From: Bacteroidetes bacterium GWB2_32_14
Lineage (GTDB): Bacteria; Bacteroidota; Bacteroidia; Bacteroidales; UBA12077
NCBI GenBank assembly: GCA_001768235.1
Contig: MENK01000008.1
Location: 62,001-126,000 of the forward strand
Direction of reading: 5' to 3'
Length of the DNA: 64,000 bases
The notes below the pieces were generated by a model. It did not search any database and was not told the origin of the DNA. It worked only from the letters and a program-made list of their open reading frames with translations. Below are positions 44,864 to 53,446 of this stretch, one piece after another (position 1 is the first letter of the stretch; each line of letters begins with the position of its first letter). The translations under genes were made by a program, and so were the position numbers.

Positions 44864-45538
44864 TTAAATTATATTTCTTTCTCCAAATATCAGGCTTCCT
44901 ATGCGAACAAGCGTTGCTCCTTCTTCTATTGCTAATTTATAATCATTCGACATGCCCATTGATATTTCTTTAAAATCTGGATTATCCTGAAAAAAGGTAT
45001 TTTTTAATTGATTAAATATATAAACTAATTCTTTAAATTCAGCACGAATGGTATGAGTATTTTCAGTAAAAGTTGCCATTCCCATAACTCCAACAATGTT
45101 TACATTTTTTAAATCATTGAATTCCGGCAACTGAATCATATGAAGGGCTTCGGGCAGGTCAAATCCGAATTTTGTTTCTTCTTTAGCTATATAAAACTGC
45201 AATAAGCAATTTATTTTCCTGTTATTTTTTTGGCCTTCTTTATCTATAACCTGTAATAATTTAAAACTATCGACACCATGAATCAAATGTACAAAAGGGG
45301 CGATATATTTTACCTTGTTTGTTTGTAAATGGCCTATCATATGCCATTCTATATCTTTTGGAAGTGCCTGGTATTTATCGGATAGTTCCTGTACTTTATT
45401 TTCGCCGAAAATCTTATACCCGGAATTATATGCCTCAAGAATTGCAGATATTGGTTTGGTTTTAGTAACTGCTATAAGCTTTACATTCTTTGGAATATCA
45501 TTTATAAGCAAGGATTTAATATTTTCAGAAACACCCAT
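44864..45538 (-). CDS. yggS: PLP-homeostasis protein YggS family
   Basis: A 224-aa PLP-binding protein of the alanine racemase-fold type that balances vitamin B6 and amino acids. I chose ATG 45538 (MGVSENIKSLLIND) over the in-frame TTG at 45556. The PLP lysine is in LIAVTKTKPIS, followed by FGENKVQELSDKY, WHMIGHLQTNKVKYI, LMGMATF-type VGVMGMATF and the end LVRIGSLIFG. All match YggS/PROSC. It is the first gene of a pair with the DHODH-like flavoprotein. Confidence 0.93.
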   Translation of the reverse strand: MGVSENIKSLLINDIPKNVKLIAVTKTKPISAILEAYNSGYKIFGENKVQELSDKYQALPKDIEWHMIGHLQTNKVKYIAPFVHLIHGVDSFKLLQVIDKEGQKNNRKINCLLQFYIAKEETKFGFDLPEALHMIQLPEFNDLKNVNIVGVMGMATFTENTHTIRAEFKELVYIFNQLKNTFFQDNPDFKEISMGMSNDYKLAIEEGATLVRIGSLIFGERNII

Positions 45539-45592
45539 TGTATGCTGATTTTTCAATTTATTAGTTAATTCAAAAGTAATAAAAAAGGTGGT

Positions 45593-45627
45593 TCAAAAAA
45601 AGCAGGGATTGAAAAATCAATCCCTGC
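45593..45627 (-). terminator. Terminator of the DUF1015 gene
   Basis: GCAGGGATTGA (45602-45612) and TCAATCCCTGC (45617-45627) form an 11-bp perfect stem; on the minus strand seven T follow. It closes the serC-serA-DUF1015 region. Confidence 0.88.
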
Positions 45628-45649
45628 CTGCTTATAATTGTTTTCTAAA

Positions 45650-46900
45650 TTAATCTAGTTTATGAATTACCAACCCGCTTCTTAATTTAGGTTCGAACCA
45701 TGTAGTTTTCGGAGGCATAATATTTCCGCTGTCAGCAATATTGATTAATTGTTGCATAGAAACAGGATATAAAGCAAATGCAGCTTTCATGTTCCCGCTG
45801 TCAACGCGTTTTTTTAATTCGCCAAGTCCCCTGATTCCTCCAACAAAATCAATACGTGTAGATGTTCTTAAATCTTTAATATCAAGAACTTTATCCAGAA
45901 TAAGATTTGAAAGAACAGTAACATCAAGTACTCCTATTGGATCGTTATCGTTATATGTACCTGGTTTTGCATTTAGTTTATACCATTTACCACCTAAATA
46001 CATACTAAATTCGTGCAGTTTTGATGGTTTGTAAATCTCTGTTCCAATAACTGTAACATCAAATGAAACTTTTAATTTTTCAATTAATTGTTCTTCAGAC
46101 AACCCATTCAGGTCTTTTACTGTACGATTGTAATCGATAATATTTAACTGGTTATCGGGAAAATGAACAGCCATGAAATAATTATACTCTTCTCCTCCTG
46201 TATGTTTTGGATTCTGAGATTTTCTTTCCAATCCAATTCTTGCAGCAGCAGCAGTTCTGTGATGGCCATCGGCAACATAAGTATATGGTACTTTTGTTGC
46301 AAATAATTCTTCGAGTTTTTTATTTGTCTGAGCATCATTTACAGGCCAAAAGTGGTGGCCAAAGCCATCCTCGGCTACAAAATCGTAATCGGCTTTCTGA
46401 TTTTTAACAATATTCCCAACTATCGCATCAATTTCGGGAACAGCCCTGTATGAGAAGAAAACAGGTTCTATATTTGCTTTTGTATATCGTGTAAGAATCA
46501 TTCGGTCTTCTTCCTTATCTGGCCGGGTTAGCTCGTGTTTCTTAATAATACCTTTATTGTAATCTTCGCAAGCTGCTGCACCAACAATACCATACTGAGT
46601 TCGTCCATTCATGGTTTGAGCATAGATATAAAATTTCGCTTCTTTATCTTCTACAAGCCATCCATTTTTCTGGAACTTATTAAAATTTTCAACGGCTTTA
46701 TTATACACTGTTTCAGAATGAACATCAGTTCCTTTGGGACAATCAATCTCTGCTTTTGTAATGTGTAATAAAGAGCATTCTTTGCCTTTTGCCATTTCTG
46801 CAGCTTCTTCGCTATTCATCACATCGTAAGGCAAACATGCCAAATCCTTAGAAATCTCCTTTGGAGGTCTTAATCCTTTAAATGGTTTTACTATTGCCAT
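45650..46900 (-). CDS. DUF1015 family protein
   Basis: A 416-aa cytosolic protein of the conserved DUF1015 family. Landmarks are MAIVKPFKGLRPPKEISKDL, LACLPYDVMNSEEAAEMA, then YVADGHHRTAAAARIGLERK with a His-His-Arg core and FDFVGG-like RIDFVGGIRGLGELKKRV. Biochemical function is not established to my knowledge. It lies after serA on the same strand, an arrangement that is frequent in Bacteroidota and suggests a link with phosphoserine metabolism. The His/Arg-rich ADGHHR motif looks like an active or ParB-like nucleotide site. Confidence 0.9.
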   Translation of the reverse strand: MAIVKPFKGLRPPKEISKDLACLPYDVMNSEEAAEMAKGKECSLLHITKAEIDCPKGTDVHSETVYNKAVENFNKFQKNGWLVEDKEAKFYIYAQTMNGRTQYGIVGAAACEDYNKGIIKKHELTRPDKEEDRMILTRYTKANIEPVFFSYRAVPEIDAIVGNIVKNQKADYDFVAEDGFGHHFWPVNDAQTNKKLEELFATKVPYTYVADGHHRTAAAARIGLERKSQNPKHTGGEEYNYFMAVHFPDNQLNIIDYNRTVKDLNGLSEEQLIEKLKVSFDVTVIGTEIYKPSKLHEFSMYLGGKWYKLNAKPGTYNDNDPIGVLDVTVLSNLILDKVLDIKDLRTSTRIDFVGGIRGLGELKKRVDSGNMKAAFALYPVSMQQLINIADSGNIMPPKTTWFEPKLRSGLVIHKLD

Positions 46901-46947
46901 CTTAAATTAGTTTAAAGTTAAAAGTTAATTTTTTCATTTATAAAATT

Positions 46948-46980
46948 GCCCGCCTGGGTTGATCCATAAGCGGGTTTTTT
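46948..46980 (-). terminator. Hairpin between serA and the DUF1015 gene
   Basis: CCCGC (46949-46953) pairs with GCGGG (46970-46974) with an inner TGG/CCA stem. The T-run is on the plus-strand side, so it is an imperfect terminator or attenuator for the minus-strand transcript. Confidence 0.4.
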
Positions 46981-47012
46981 AATAAACAAAATAAATAATT
47001 GTTACAAAAATA

Positions 47013-47936
47013 CTATTTATTTACTTTGAATTTGATATCTCCTTTTTCAAAGAAATCAACAATCTGGTTTGCAGCAGCAATACCTGCATTTATATTAGCT
47101 TCTTCGGTTTGAGCTCCCATTTTCTTAGGTGTAAAATAGAAACGTCCTTTGTATTTTTCTTCGAATATTGCTTTGCAATCAGGTTCGATATCAGAAACAT
47201 ATTCAAAGTCTTTTCTTTCTTCCATTAATTTTAAAAGGTCTTCTTCGTTTATCACTTCTTTACGAGCAGTATTCACAAGAACAGCTCCTTTTTGCATTGA
47301 AGAAAGCAAAGTGAAGTTTATTGATTTTTTTGTCTTATCATTTGCAGGAATATGCAACGAAATATACTGGCATTTTTTGTACAATTCTTCAACTGTAGCA
47401 ACTACTTTAACACCATCTTTTTCAATATCAGCTTTATTTACAAAAGGATCGAATGCATAAACTTCCATTCCGAAGCCTTTTGCAATTTTGGCAACTAATT
47501 TGCCAACATTTCCATAAGCATGAATACCAATTGTTTTTCCTGATAATTCAGTTCCTGAACCACCATTAAATTGTTTTCTTGCCTGATATACCATCATACC
47601 CAATGCCAGTTCAGCAACTGCGTTTGAATTCTGTCCGGGGGTATTCATAGCAACAACCCCTTTTGCAGTACATGCAGCCAGATCAATATTATCGTAACCT
47701 GCGCCGGCACGAACAACAATTTTAAGGTTTTTACCTGCTTCAATAACTTCTTTATCTGCTTTATCGCTACGAATAATAACTGCATCAACATCAGCTACAG
47801 CTTTTACAAAGTCAGCTTGTGCTGTATATTTTTCTAATAAAACAAGCTGATAACCTGCTTTATCACAAACGTTTCTGATTCCATCCACTGCTACTTTAGC
47901 AAATGGTTTATCGGTTGCAACTAATACTTTTTTCAT
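47013..47936 (-). CDS. serA: D-3-phosphoglycerate dehydrogenase, short form
   Basis: A 307-aa enzyme of serine synthesis oxidising 3-phosphoglycerate. It lacks the C-terminal ACT domain, so serine feedback through ACT is absent. The catalytic Arg is in VNTARKEVINEEDL and Glu251 in SDIEPD. At the place of the usual catalytic His (TPHxG) it has Lys271 in FTPKKMGAQT. The NAD-binding loop reads GIHAYGNVG, with Ala140 in the first Gly position, and the acidic NAD-selecting residue is Asp163 in YAFDPF. The Lys substitution is known from Entamoeba/Bacteroides-type PGDH. serC precedes it by 76 bases. Confidence 0.93.
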   Translation of the reverse strand: MKKVLVATDKPFAKVAVDGIRNVCDKAGYQLVLLEKYTAQADFVKAVADVDAVIIRSDKADKEVIEAGKNLKIVVRAGAGYDNIDLAACTAKGVVAMNTPGQNSNAVAELALGMMVYQARKQFNGGSGTELSGKTIGIHAYGNVGKLVAKIAKGFGMEVYAFDPFVNKADIEKDGVKVVATVEELYKKCQYISLHIPANDKTKKSINFTLLSSMQKGAVLVNTARKEVINEEDLLKLMEERKDFEYVSDIEPDCKAIFEEKYKGRFYFTPKKMGAQTEEANINAGIAAANQIVDFFEKGDIKFKVNK

Positions 47937-47959
47937 GATTGTATGTTTTAAATTTTAGC

Positions 47960-47990
47960 AAAAAGACTCAAAGCTTAAAGCATTGAGTCT
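47960..47990 (-). terminator. Hairpin terminator or attenuator between serC and serA
   Basis: AGACTCAA (47964-47971) and TTGAGTCT (47983-47990) form a perfect 8-bp stem extended by GC pairs inside; on the minus strand TTTTTGC follows. It is between two genes of one pathway, so partial read-through is likely. Confidence 0.6.
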
Positions 47991-48012
47991 ATTTTTAAAT
48001 TAATTTATACTA

Positions 48013-49086
48013 TTAAGCATTTTTAGCTTCGTATTCTTTCATAGCATTTACTAAAGCCTGAACATCTTCCATTGTACAAGCATTGTAAGTAGAAGCACGG
48101 AATCCACCAACTGAACGGTGACCTTTTATTCCTATACAGTTTTTCGATTTTGCAAAAGCAATAAAATCGTCTTCTTTATCTTTGTATTGGTCTTTCATAA
48201 CAAATACAATATTCATACGTGAACGATCTTCTTTTACTACCGGGCAAACAAACATTTTACTGCTGTCGATTGCACCATATAAAAGGTTAGCCCTGTCGTT
48301 AGCCAATTTATCCATTGCTTTTAATCCACCCAATGATTTAACCCATTTTAATGTTTCGCGAACAGTAAAAATGTTAACACAAGGAGGTGTGTTGTACATT
48401 GAACCACCATCGATATGTGTTTTATACTGAAGCATAGTTGGAATTTTACGATCGGCAACTACATTGTTTAAGAAATCGTTTTTAATAATTACAAACGTAA
48501 CACCGGCCGGGCCCAAGTTTTTCTGTGCACCACCGTAAAGCATTACATATTTTGATACATCAATCGGGCGGCTTAAAAAGTCGGATGATACGTCAGCGAT
48601 AAGTGGTTTACCAAAATTGTAATCTTCGAAAATTTCTGTTCCGCGAATCGTGTTGTTGGTTGTTATGTGAACATAATCAACATCAGCAGGAATTTTATAG
48701 CCTTTAGGAATGTATGTGAATTTCTTATCTTCAGATGAAACAACTTCTACTTCTCCAAACATTTTAGCTTCTTTAATAGCCGCGGTAGCCCAGGTTCCTG
48801 TATTTAAATAGAAAGCTTTGGTTTTTAAGAAATTAAAAGGTATCATGGCAAACTGAAGACTTGCTCCACCACCTAAAAATAATACTGAGTATCCTTCAGG
48901 AATGTTCAGGATTTCTTTCATTAACGCAACAGCTTCGTTTAATATCGCTTCAAAGTCTTTACTACGGTGCGATACTTCAAGAATTGATTGTCCGATTCCG
49001 TTTAAATCCAAAACAGCTTCTGCTGTATTTTTTAAAGCAGGATCTGATAATTTACATGGACCAGCATTAAAAATATGTTTTCTCAT
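48013..49086 (-). CDS. serC: Phosphoserine aminotransferase
   Basis: A 357-aa PLP aminotransferase converting 3-phosphohydroxypyruvate to phosphoserine with glutamate. [50 protein letters not shown] and [12 protein letters not shown] are family segments; the PLP lysine is in [14 protein letters not shown]. The C-terminal [19 protein letters not shown]-type motif ([16 protein letters not shown]) is intact. It is the first gene of serC-serA-DUF1015, transcribed on the minus strand. Confidence 0.96.
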   Translation of the reverse strand: MRKHIFNAGPCKLSDPALKNTAEAVLDLNGIGQSILEVSHRSKDFEAILNEAVALMKEILNIPEGYSVLFLGGGASLQFAMIPFNFLKTKAFYLNTGTWATAAIKEAKMFGEVEVVSSEDKKFTYIPKGYKIPADVDYVHITTNNTIRGTEIFEDYNFGKPLIADVSSDFLSRPIDVSKYVMLYGGAQKNLGPAGVTFVIIKNDFLNNVVADRKIPTMLQYKTHIDGGSMYNTPPCVNIFTVRETLKWVKSLGGLKAMDKLANDRANLLYGAIDSSKMFVCPVVKEDRSRMNIVFVMKDQYKDKEDDFIAFAKSKNCIGIKGHRSVGGFRASTYNACTMEDVQALVNAMKEYEAKNA

Positions 49087-49239
49087 AATGGTATAGTTTA
49101 ATTATTAGTAACAAACAAATAAAATTGAGTGCAAGATGCAAATAATTTTTCGATTAAAAATATCAATTTGTATGATGTGAAACATCTTTTTTATAAATGT
49201 TAAAATTACAAATTCTGAAGATGAATAAAAAATTTGAAA

Positions 49240-49956
49240 TTATAATTGATGTTTCCCGATAAAATTACCGGTTAAAACAGGAATTATTTCTGTTTTATCA
49301 AATGTAAGACAATACTTTATAATATCATTCATTCCGAGCTTTGTCAACCTTTTAAATTGAAATGATTTACTTAAATATTTTGTAATATCTGGTTTTGCAT
49401 GATTCCAGATATCCATGGAATTTAAAGCAGAATCATCCTGAGCCAGAAACAGGTTTGTTGATATCAGTTTTTCAGATAATACACCTGCAAAAACTGTATC
49501 TTCAAGACACAAATTTCCTTCCCAACCCGAACATAAGATAATAATATCTTTATTTTGATTGATTAAAAAATTAACTGTAGATGTGAAATTCAGAAACGAA
49601 CTGATTACAACCAAATCGAAGTTTCTGCAAAGATTAATTGTATTTGTTCCATTGGTAGTGCTATAAACTATTGTTTTACCTTTCACTTTTGCCGGAGTAA
49701 ATTCAAACGGAGAATTTCCAAAATCTGCAAAATCGAGTTTCTTTCCATTTCTTTCTGCAGCAACAAGAAAACCTTTTTCCTTATATTCTTTTGCTATTTC
49801 AAGACTTTCAACCGGAATAACCTTAGAAGCCCCATTCATAAACATGGTACAAATAATTGATGTAGCCCTGAAAATGTCAACAATAACAATAACTTTATTT
49901 TTGGTATCGTACAAGTTTAAAAGAGAAGGTACAATACAAACTTCAATCGTTTTCAT
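49240..49956 (-). CDS. comB: 2-phosphosulfolactate phosphatase family protein (ComB)
   Basis: A 238-aa protein of the ComB family: VIVIVDIFRATSIICTMFMN, KVIPVESLEIAKEYKEKGF, LVAAERNGKKLDFADFGNSP and GKTIVYSTTNGTNTINLC are its signatures, with CSGWEGNLCLEDTVFAG further on. In methanogens ComB removes phosphate from 2-phosphosulfolactate in coenzyme M synthesis. ComA and ComC are not near, so the bacterial substrate may be a related sulfonate or another phosphate ester. It is a single gene on the minus strand between serC and gcvT. Confidence 0.88.
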   Translation of the reverse strand: MKTIEVCIVPSLLNLYDTKNKVIVIVDIFRATSIICTMFMNGASKVIPVESLEIAKEYKEKGFLVAAERNGKKLDFADFGNSPFEFTPAKVKGKTIVYSTTNGTNTINLCRNFDLVVISSFLNFTSTVNFLINQNKDIIILCSGWEGNLCLEDTVFAGVLSEKLISTNLFLAQDDSALNSMDIWNHAKPDITKYLSKSFQFKRLTKLGMNDIIKYCLTFDKTEIIPVLTGNFIGKHQL

Positions 49957-50060
49957 TGATTAATGAATTTATTAAGCGAAGGTAGTACTTTTAAGTAAAA
50001 ATCAGAAGACAGGATTCAGTATTCAGCTTTCCCGCTGCAAGCAGGAAGTGAGAAATAATA

Positions 50061-50084
50061 AACCCCACTCTTTTGAGCGGGGTT
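50061..50084 (-). terminator. Terminator of gcvT
   Basis: AACCCC-A-CTC and GAG-C-GGGGTT form a stem with one mismatch around TTTT. It is 17 bases past the gcvT stop on the minus strand; TTTATTATTT follows the hairpin. Confidence 0.72.
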
Positions 50085-50100
50085 ATCCATTTTTTATTTT

Positions 50101-51207
50101 TTATTTGCTTTCATGAAAAGGTGGACGGGTAACTTTTGCTTTTAGTTTTTTATCGCGAATACCGATAAAAATTTCAGTACCTTCTTTCCAGAATCCTTTT
50201 TTCAAGTAAGCCATACCAACACCTTGTTTTAAAATTGGTGACATAGTACCAGATGTTACTTCACCAATCTCGTTATTTTGTGCATCGTAAACCAGGTAAT
50301 GCTGACGTGGAATACCACGGTCAATCATAACAAAACCTTTAAGCCTGTCGCCTGAGTTTTCGTTTTTAATTTTTTCCCATTTCTCACGATCAATAAAATC
50401 GTTTCCATCAACAAATTTGGTAATCCAGCCTAAACCGGCTTCAATAGCAGAAGTTTGGTCGTTAATATCGTTGCCATACAAGCAGAAACCTGATTCAAGA
50501 CGTAAAGTATCGCGTGCACCTAAACCAATCGGTTTAATCCCGAATTCAGCACCAGCTTCGAAAACTGCTTTCCACAGTTTATCTGCATCTTTATTATCAA
50601 CATAAATTTCGCAACCACCAGAACCTGTATAGCCAGTAGTTGAAAATAGGACATCTTTAATTCCTGCAAAATCACAAACCTGGAATGTATAATATTCCAT
50701 ATCAACAACATTTGCTTTAGTCAATTTTTGCATGGCTTTTAAGGCAAGCGGTCCTTGAACTGCAAGCTGGGCGGTTTCATCAGAAGCATTATATACATCT
50801 TTTCCGATTTCCATACCCATTTCTTTTGCATTCCTTGTTACCCACGCCCAGTCTTTTTCGATATTTGCAGCGTTTACAACCAATAAATATTTTAAATCAT
50901 CGAATTTATAAACCAACAGGTCGTCAACGATTCCGCCTTTACCGTTAGGGAAGCATGAATATTGAACCTTACCATTATAAAGCTCAGCAACATTGTTTGA
51001 AGTAATTTTCTGAACCAAAGCAAAAGCTTTAGGGCCTTTAACCCAAAATTCACCCATGTGAGAAACATCGAAAACACCAACCTTTTCACGAACGGTCATG
51101 TGTTCATCGTTAATTCCAGAGTATTCAATTGGCATATTAAAGCCACAAAAAGGAAGCATTCTAGCTCCAAGCTCAATATGAAATTTTGTAAATGCTGTAG
51201 TCTTCAT
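50101..51207 (-). CDS. gcvT: Glycine cleavage system T protein (aminomethyltransferase)
   Basis: A 368-aa tetrahydrofolate-dependent enzyme that releases ammonia from the aminomethyl group carried by H protein. I chose ATG 51207 ([20 protein letters not shown]) over the upstream ATG 51246, since the former is the normal family start. Further motifs: [54 protein letters not shown] and [20 protein letters not shown]. The C-terminal barrel ends normally. P and H protein genes are not in the window. No glycine riboswitch-like structure lies upstream. Confidence 0.95.
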   Translation of the reverse strand: MKTTAFTKFHIELGARMLPFCGFNMPIEYSGINDEHMTVREKVGVFDVSHMGEFWVKGPKAFALVQKITSNNVAELYNGKVQYSCFPNGKGGIVDDLLVYKFDDLKYLLVVNAANIEKDWAWVTRNAKEMGMEIGKDVYNASDETAQLAVQGPLALKAMQKLTKANVVDMEYYTFQVCDFAGIKDVLFSTTGYTGSGGCEIYVDNKDADKLWKAVFEAGAEFGIKPIGLGARDTLRLESGFCLYGNDINDQTSAIEAGLGWITKFVDGNDFIDREKWEKIKNENSGDRLKGFVMIDRGIPRQHYLVYDAQNNEIGEVTSGTMSPILKQGVGMAYLKKGFWKEGTEIFIGIRDKKLKAKVTRPPFHESK

Positions 51208-51292
51208 TATATGATATTTAATGTTAATATTTAAATTGTGCCACAAAGCTACTATTTTTTAAAAATAAAATTTATGTTTTTAATACATATCA

Positions 51293-51326
51293 TAAAAAAA
51301 TGGGTAACAAAAGTATGTTACCCATT
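51293..51326 (-). terminator. Terminator of the TPR/OmpA operon
   Basis: AATGGGTAAC (51299-51308) and GTTACCCATT (51317-51326) pair perfectly over 10 bases; on the minus strand a run of seven T follows. It lies between the OmpA-like gene and gcvT. Confidence 0.88.
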
Positions 51327-51354
51327 GATAAACTTATAAAAGTAAGATGTTATT

Positions 51355-53430
51355 TTATTTACTAAGAACTTTAAATTCTACCCTCCTGTTTTGAGCCCGG
51401 CCTGCTTCAGTATTGTTATCGGCAACGGGTTGATTAAATGAATACCCTTTGTATTCCAATCTTGATTTTTCAATTCCCCTGCCAATTAAATATTCCACAA
51501 CACTTTTAGCTCTAGATTCCGAAAGTTGCTGATTTGCTCTAAATCCTCCAATATTATCGGTATGTCCTGAAATCTCAAGGCGAACGGTAGGATTTTGAAT
51601 GAGAAGCTGTAAAACCCGCTCCAACTCAGCATACGATTCTGATTTAAGTGTTGCTTTATTCGTTTCAAAAAAGATATTATTCAAAATAACTTTAGAACCT
51701 ACCTCAACCTTATCAAGTTGGAAATTTGACTGTATTTTGCTGTCAACAACTTGTTTTTCTTTCAGGTATAACATTTTTACATAAAACAAATAATCTTTAG
51801 CAGTGACTTCAACACCATAATCTTTTTGTTTTGGAATTCTTATTTTATAATTACCTAATGAATCTGATAAGCCGGTAGCAATCACTTTACTTTGCTCCAT
51901 ATCAATAATTTCAATTTTAGCAATTACCGGGTTACTTGTTTTTGAATCAGAAACTATACCAACAAGAAATAATGTGGTATCTATTTTTTGTTCTGTAGGT
52001 TTTATGTAAAATAAATTATAATCAGGTTTAAAATTCCACGCTAATTTTTCTTCTTTAAAAGACATTTTAAGTTCTTTTTCTTCTCCAAGGAATATTACTT
52101 TGTAAATATCGAATCCGCCAAAGCCATTTTCTCTTACAGATGAATATAGTGCCTGTTTTTCGTTTTCATCCATTTTAAAAAACACATCATCGTAAGGAGT
52201 ATTTATAGGATAACCAATATTTACAGGAGCATCCCAATTGCCATCGCTATTTTTTTCGCTGACAAAAACATCGTAACCACCCATAGAATTATGGCCTTCC
52301 GAACTAAAATACAACTTAGTTCCACCCGGATGTATAAATACTCCTTCTTCGTTAAAAGGAGTATTTATTGTATTTCCAAGATTAACAGGTTCAGTCCACC
52401 TATTTTTTTCATCTAAAAAGGAATGATAAATATCCAATTCTCCAATAGAACCTTCCCTGTCGGAAACAAAATAGATTTCTTTACCATCTTTACTAACAGA
52501 CATTGTAGTTTCTTTGTATTTGCTTGAAATTTTGCCCGGCAGTTTTTCAGGTGATTTCCATCCTCCATTTTTTAATTCACTAACGAGAATTTCGCCTCCG
52601 TTTTCTTCTCCGTTATAAACGTATATCTGGCTTCCATTGTATGCAATTGCCAAAACAGATTCGTTATTTTTAGAATCTAATTTATTATCAACCAATACGG
52701 GTAATCTCCATAATTCACCTGCCTGTTCTGAAACAAAAATATTTTCAAAATATTTGTAATCCACGTCCCTGTTAGTTTTTTTTTCGGTTTCGCGGCGTGA
52801 TGTAAAATAAAGCTGGTTTTGATTTGGATGAAGTACAGAGTTATAATCATCAAATTTCGAATTTACCCTTTCGCCAAGATTATTAATAATGACTCTTACA
52901 GGGTTATTTATTAATTCTTTACCATACTTGCATTCTTTAATTAGTTTATCAACATTTACTGCTATTTCATCAATGTTGCTTTCATTAAACTGAGCATAAT
53001 AGGCTTTGTAATTATCTATTGCATTATCAAAATCGAGGTTTACATGGTATGCTTTACCCATTATTAAACGGATATCGCCTGTAACGTGTTCATCTTTATT
53101 ATACGCTTTTTTAAGATAATCAACTGCATTGTTATACTTATCGGAGGCAAGGTAACAAACCCCTATCTTGTAGTTTAGTAATGCACAATCGGGGTTATAT
53201 TTTGCAGCCCTCAGGTAAAAGTTTAAAGCATCGGGGAACGAACCTAAGCCATTAGAATATAAATCTTCAGCAGTTTTTAAATCATCCCAGGCTTCATCAA
53301 ACCCGGTTTCTTTAATATCTATACGGAAATCGCTTTTTGAGATTTTACTATTTTCCTGTGCTGATAAGTATGAAACTGAAATAACCAGCGTAAGAAATAT
53401 AAGTATAATTGTTTTTTTTGTTTTCATCAT
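51355..53430 (-). CDS. OmpA-family protein with TPR, PD40 and carboxypeptidase-like domains (PorE-like)
   Basis: A 691-aa exported protein. After the signal peptide (MKTKKTIILIFLTLVISVSY, then LSAQ) come TPR helices (about residues 45-170: ALNFYLRAAKYNPDCALLNY). A WD40/PD40 beta-propeller stretch has repeated units such as KEIYFVSDREGSIGELDIYH and TKLYFSSEGHNSMGGYDVFV. A carboxypeptidase regulatory-like domain (FLVGIVSDSKTSNPVIAKIE) and the OmpA peptidoglycan-binding domain (LEISGHTDNIGGFRANQQLS) follow. This order is that described for PorE of the type IX secretion system. The gene follows a TPR gene by 16 bases; both end at a strong terminator. Confidence 0.85.
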   Translation of the reverse strand: MMKTKKTIILIFLTLVISVSYLSAQENSKISKSDFRIDIKETGFDEAWDDLKTAEDLYSNGLGSFPDALNFYLRAAKYNPDCALLNYKIGVCYLASDKYNNAVDYLKKAYNKDEHVTGDIRLIMGKAYHVNLDFDNAIDNYKAYYAQFNESNIDEIAVNVDKLIKECKYGKELINNPVRVIINNLGERVNSKFDDYNSVLHPNQNQLYFTSRRETEKKTNRDVDYKYFENIFVSEQAGELWRLPVLVDNKLDSKNNESVLAIAYNGSQIYVYNGEENGGEILVSELKNGGWKSPEKLPGKISSKYKETTMSVSKDGKEIYFVSDREGSIGELDIYHSFLDEKNRWTEPVNLGNTINTPFNEEGVFIHPGGTKLYFSSEGHNSMGGYDVFVSEKNSDGNWDAPVNIGYPINTPYDDVFFKMDENEKQALYSSVRENGFGGFDIYKVIFLGEEKELKMSFKEEKLAWNFKPDYNLFYIKPTEQKIDTTLFLVGIVSDSKTSNPVIAKIEIIDMEQSKVIATGLSDSLGNYKIRIPKQKDYGVEVTAKDYLFYVKMLYLKEKQVVDSKIQSNFQLDKVEVGSKVILNNIFFETNKATLKSESYAELERVLQLLIQNPTVRLEISGHTDNIGGFRANQQLSESRAKSVVEYLIGRGIEKSRLEYKGYSFNQPVADNNTEAGRAQNRRVEFKVLSK

Positions 53431-53446
53431 TTCAAAGATTTAAATA

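Noticed and set aside
51208-51354. Possible glycine riboswitch before gcvT
   Set aside because: The region is short, holds the terminator of the preceding operon and shows no conserved riboswitch core.
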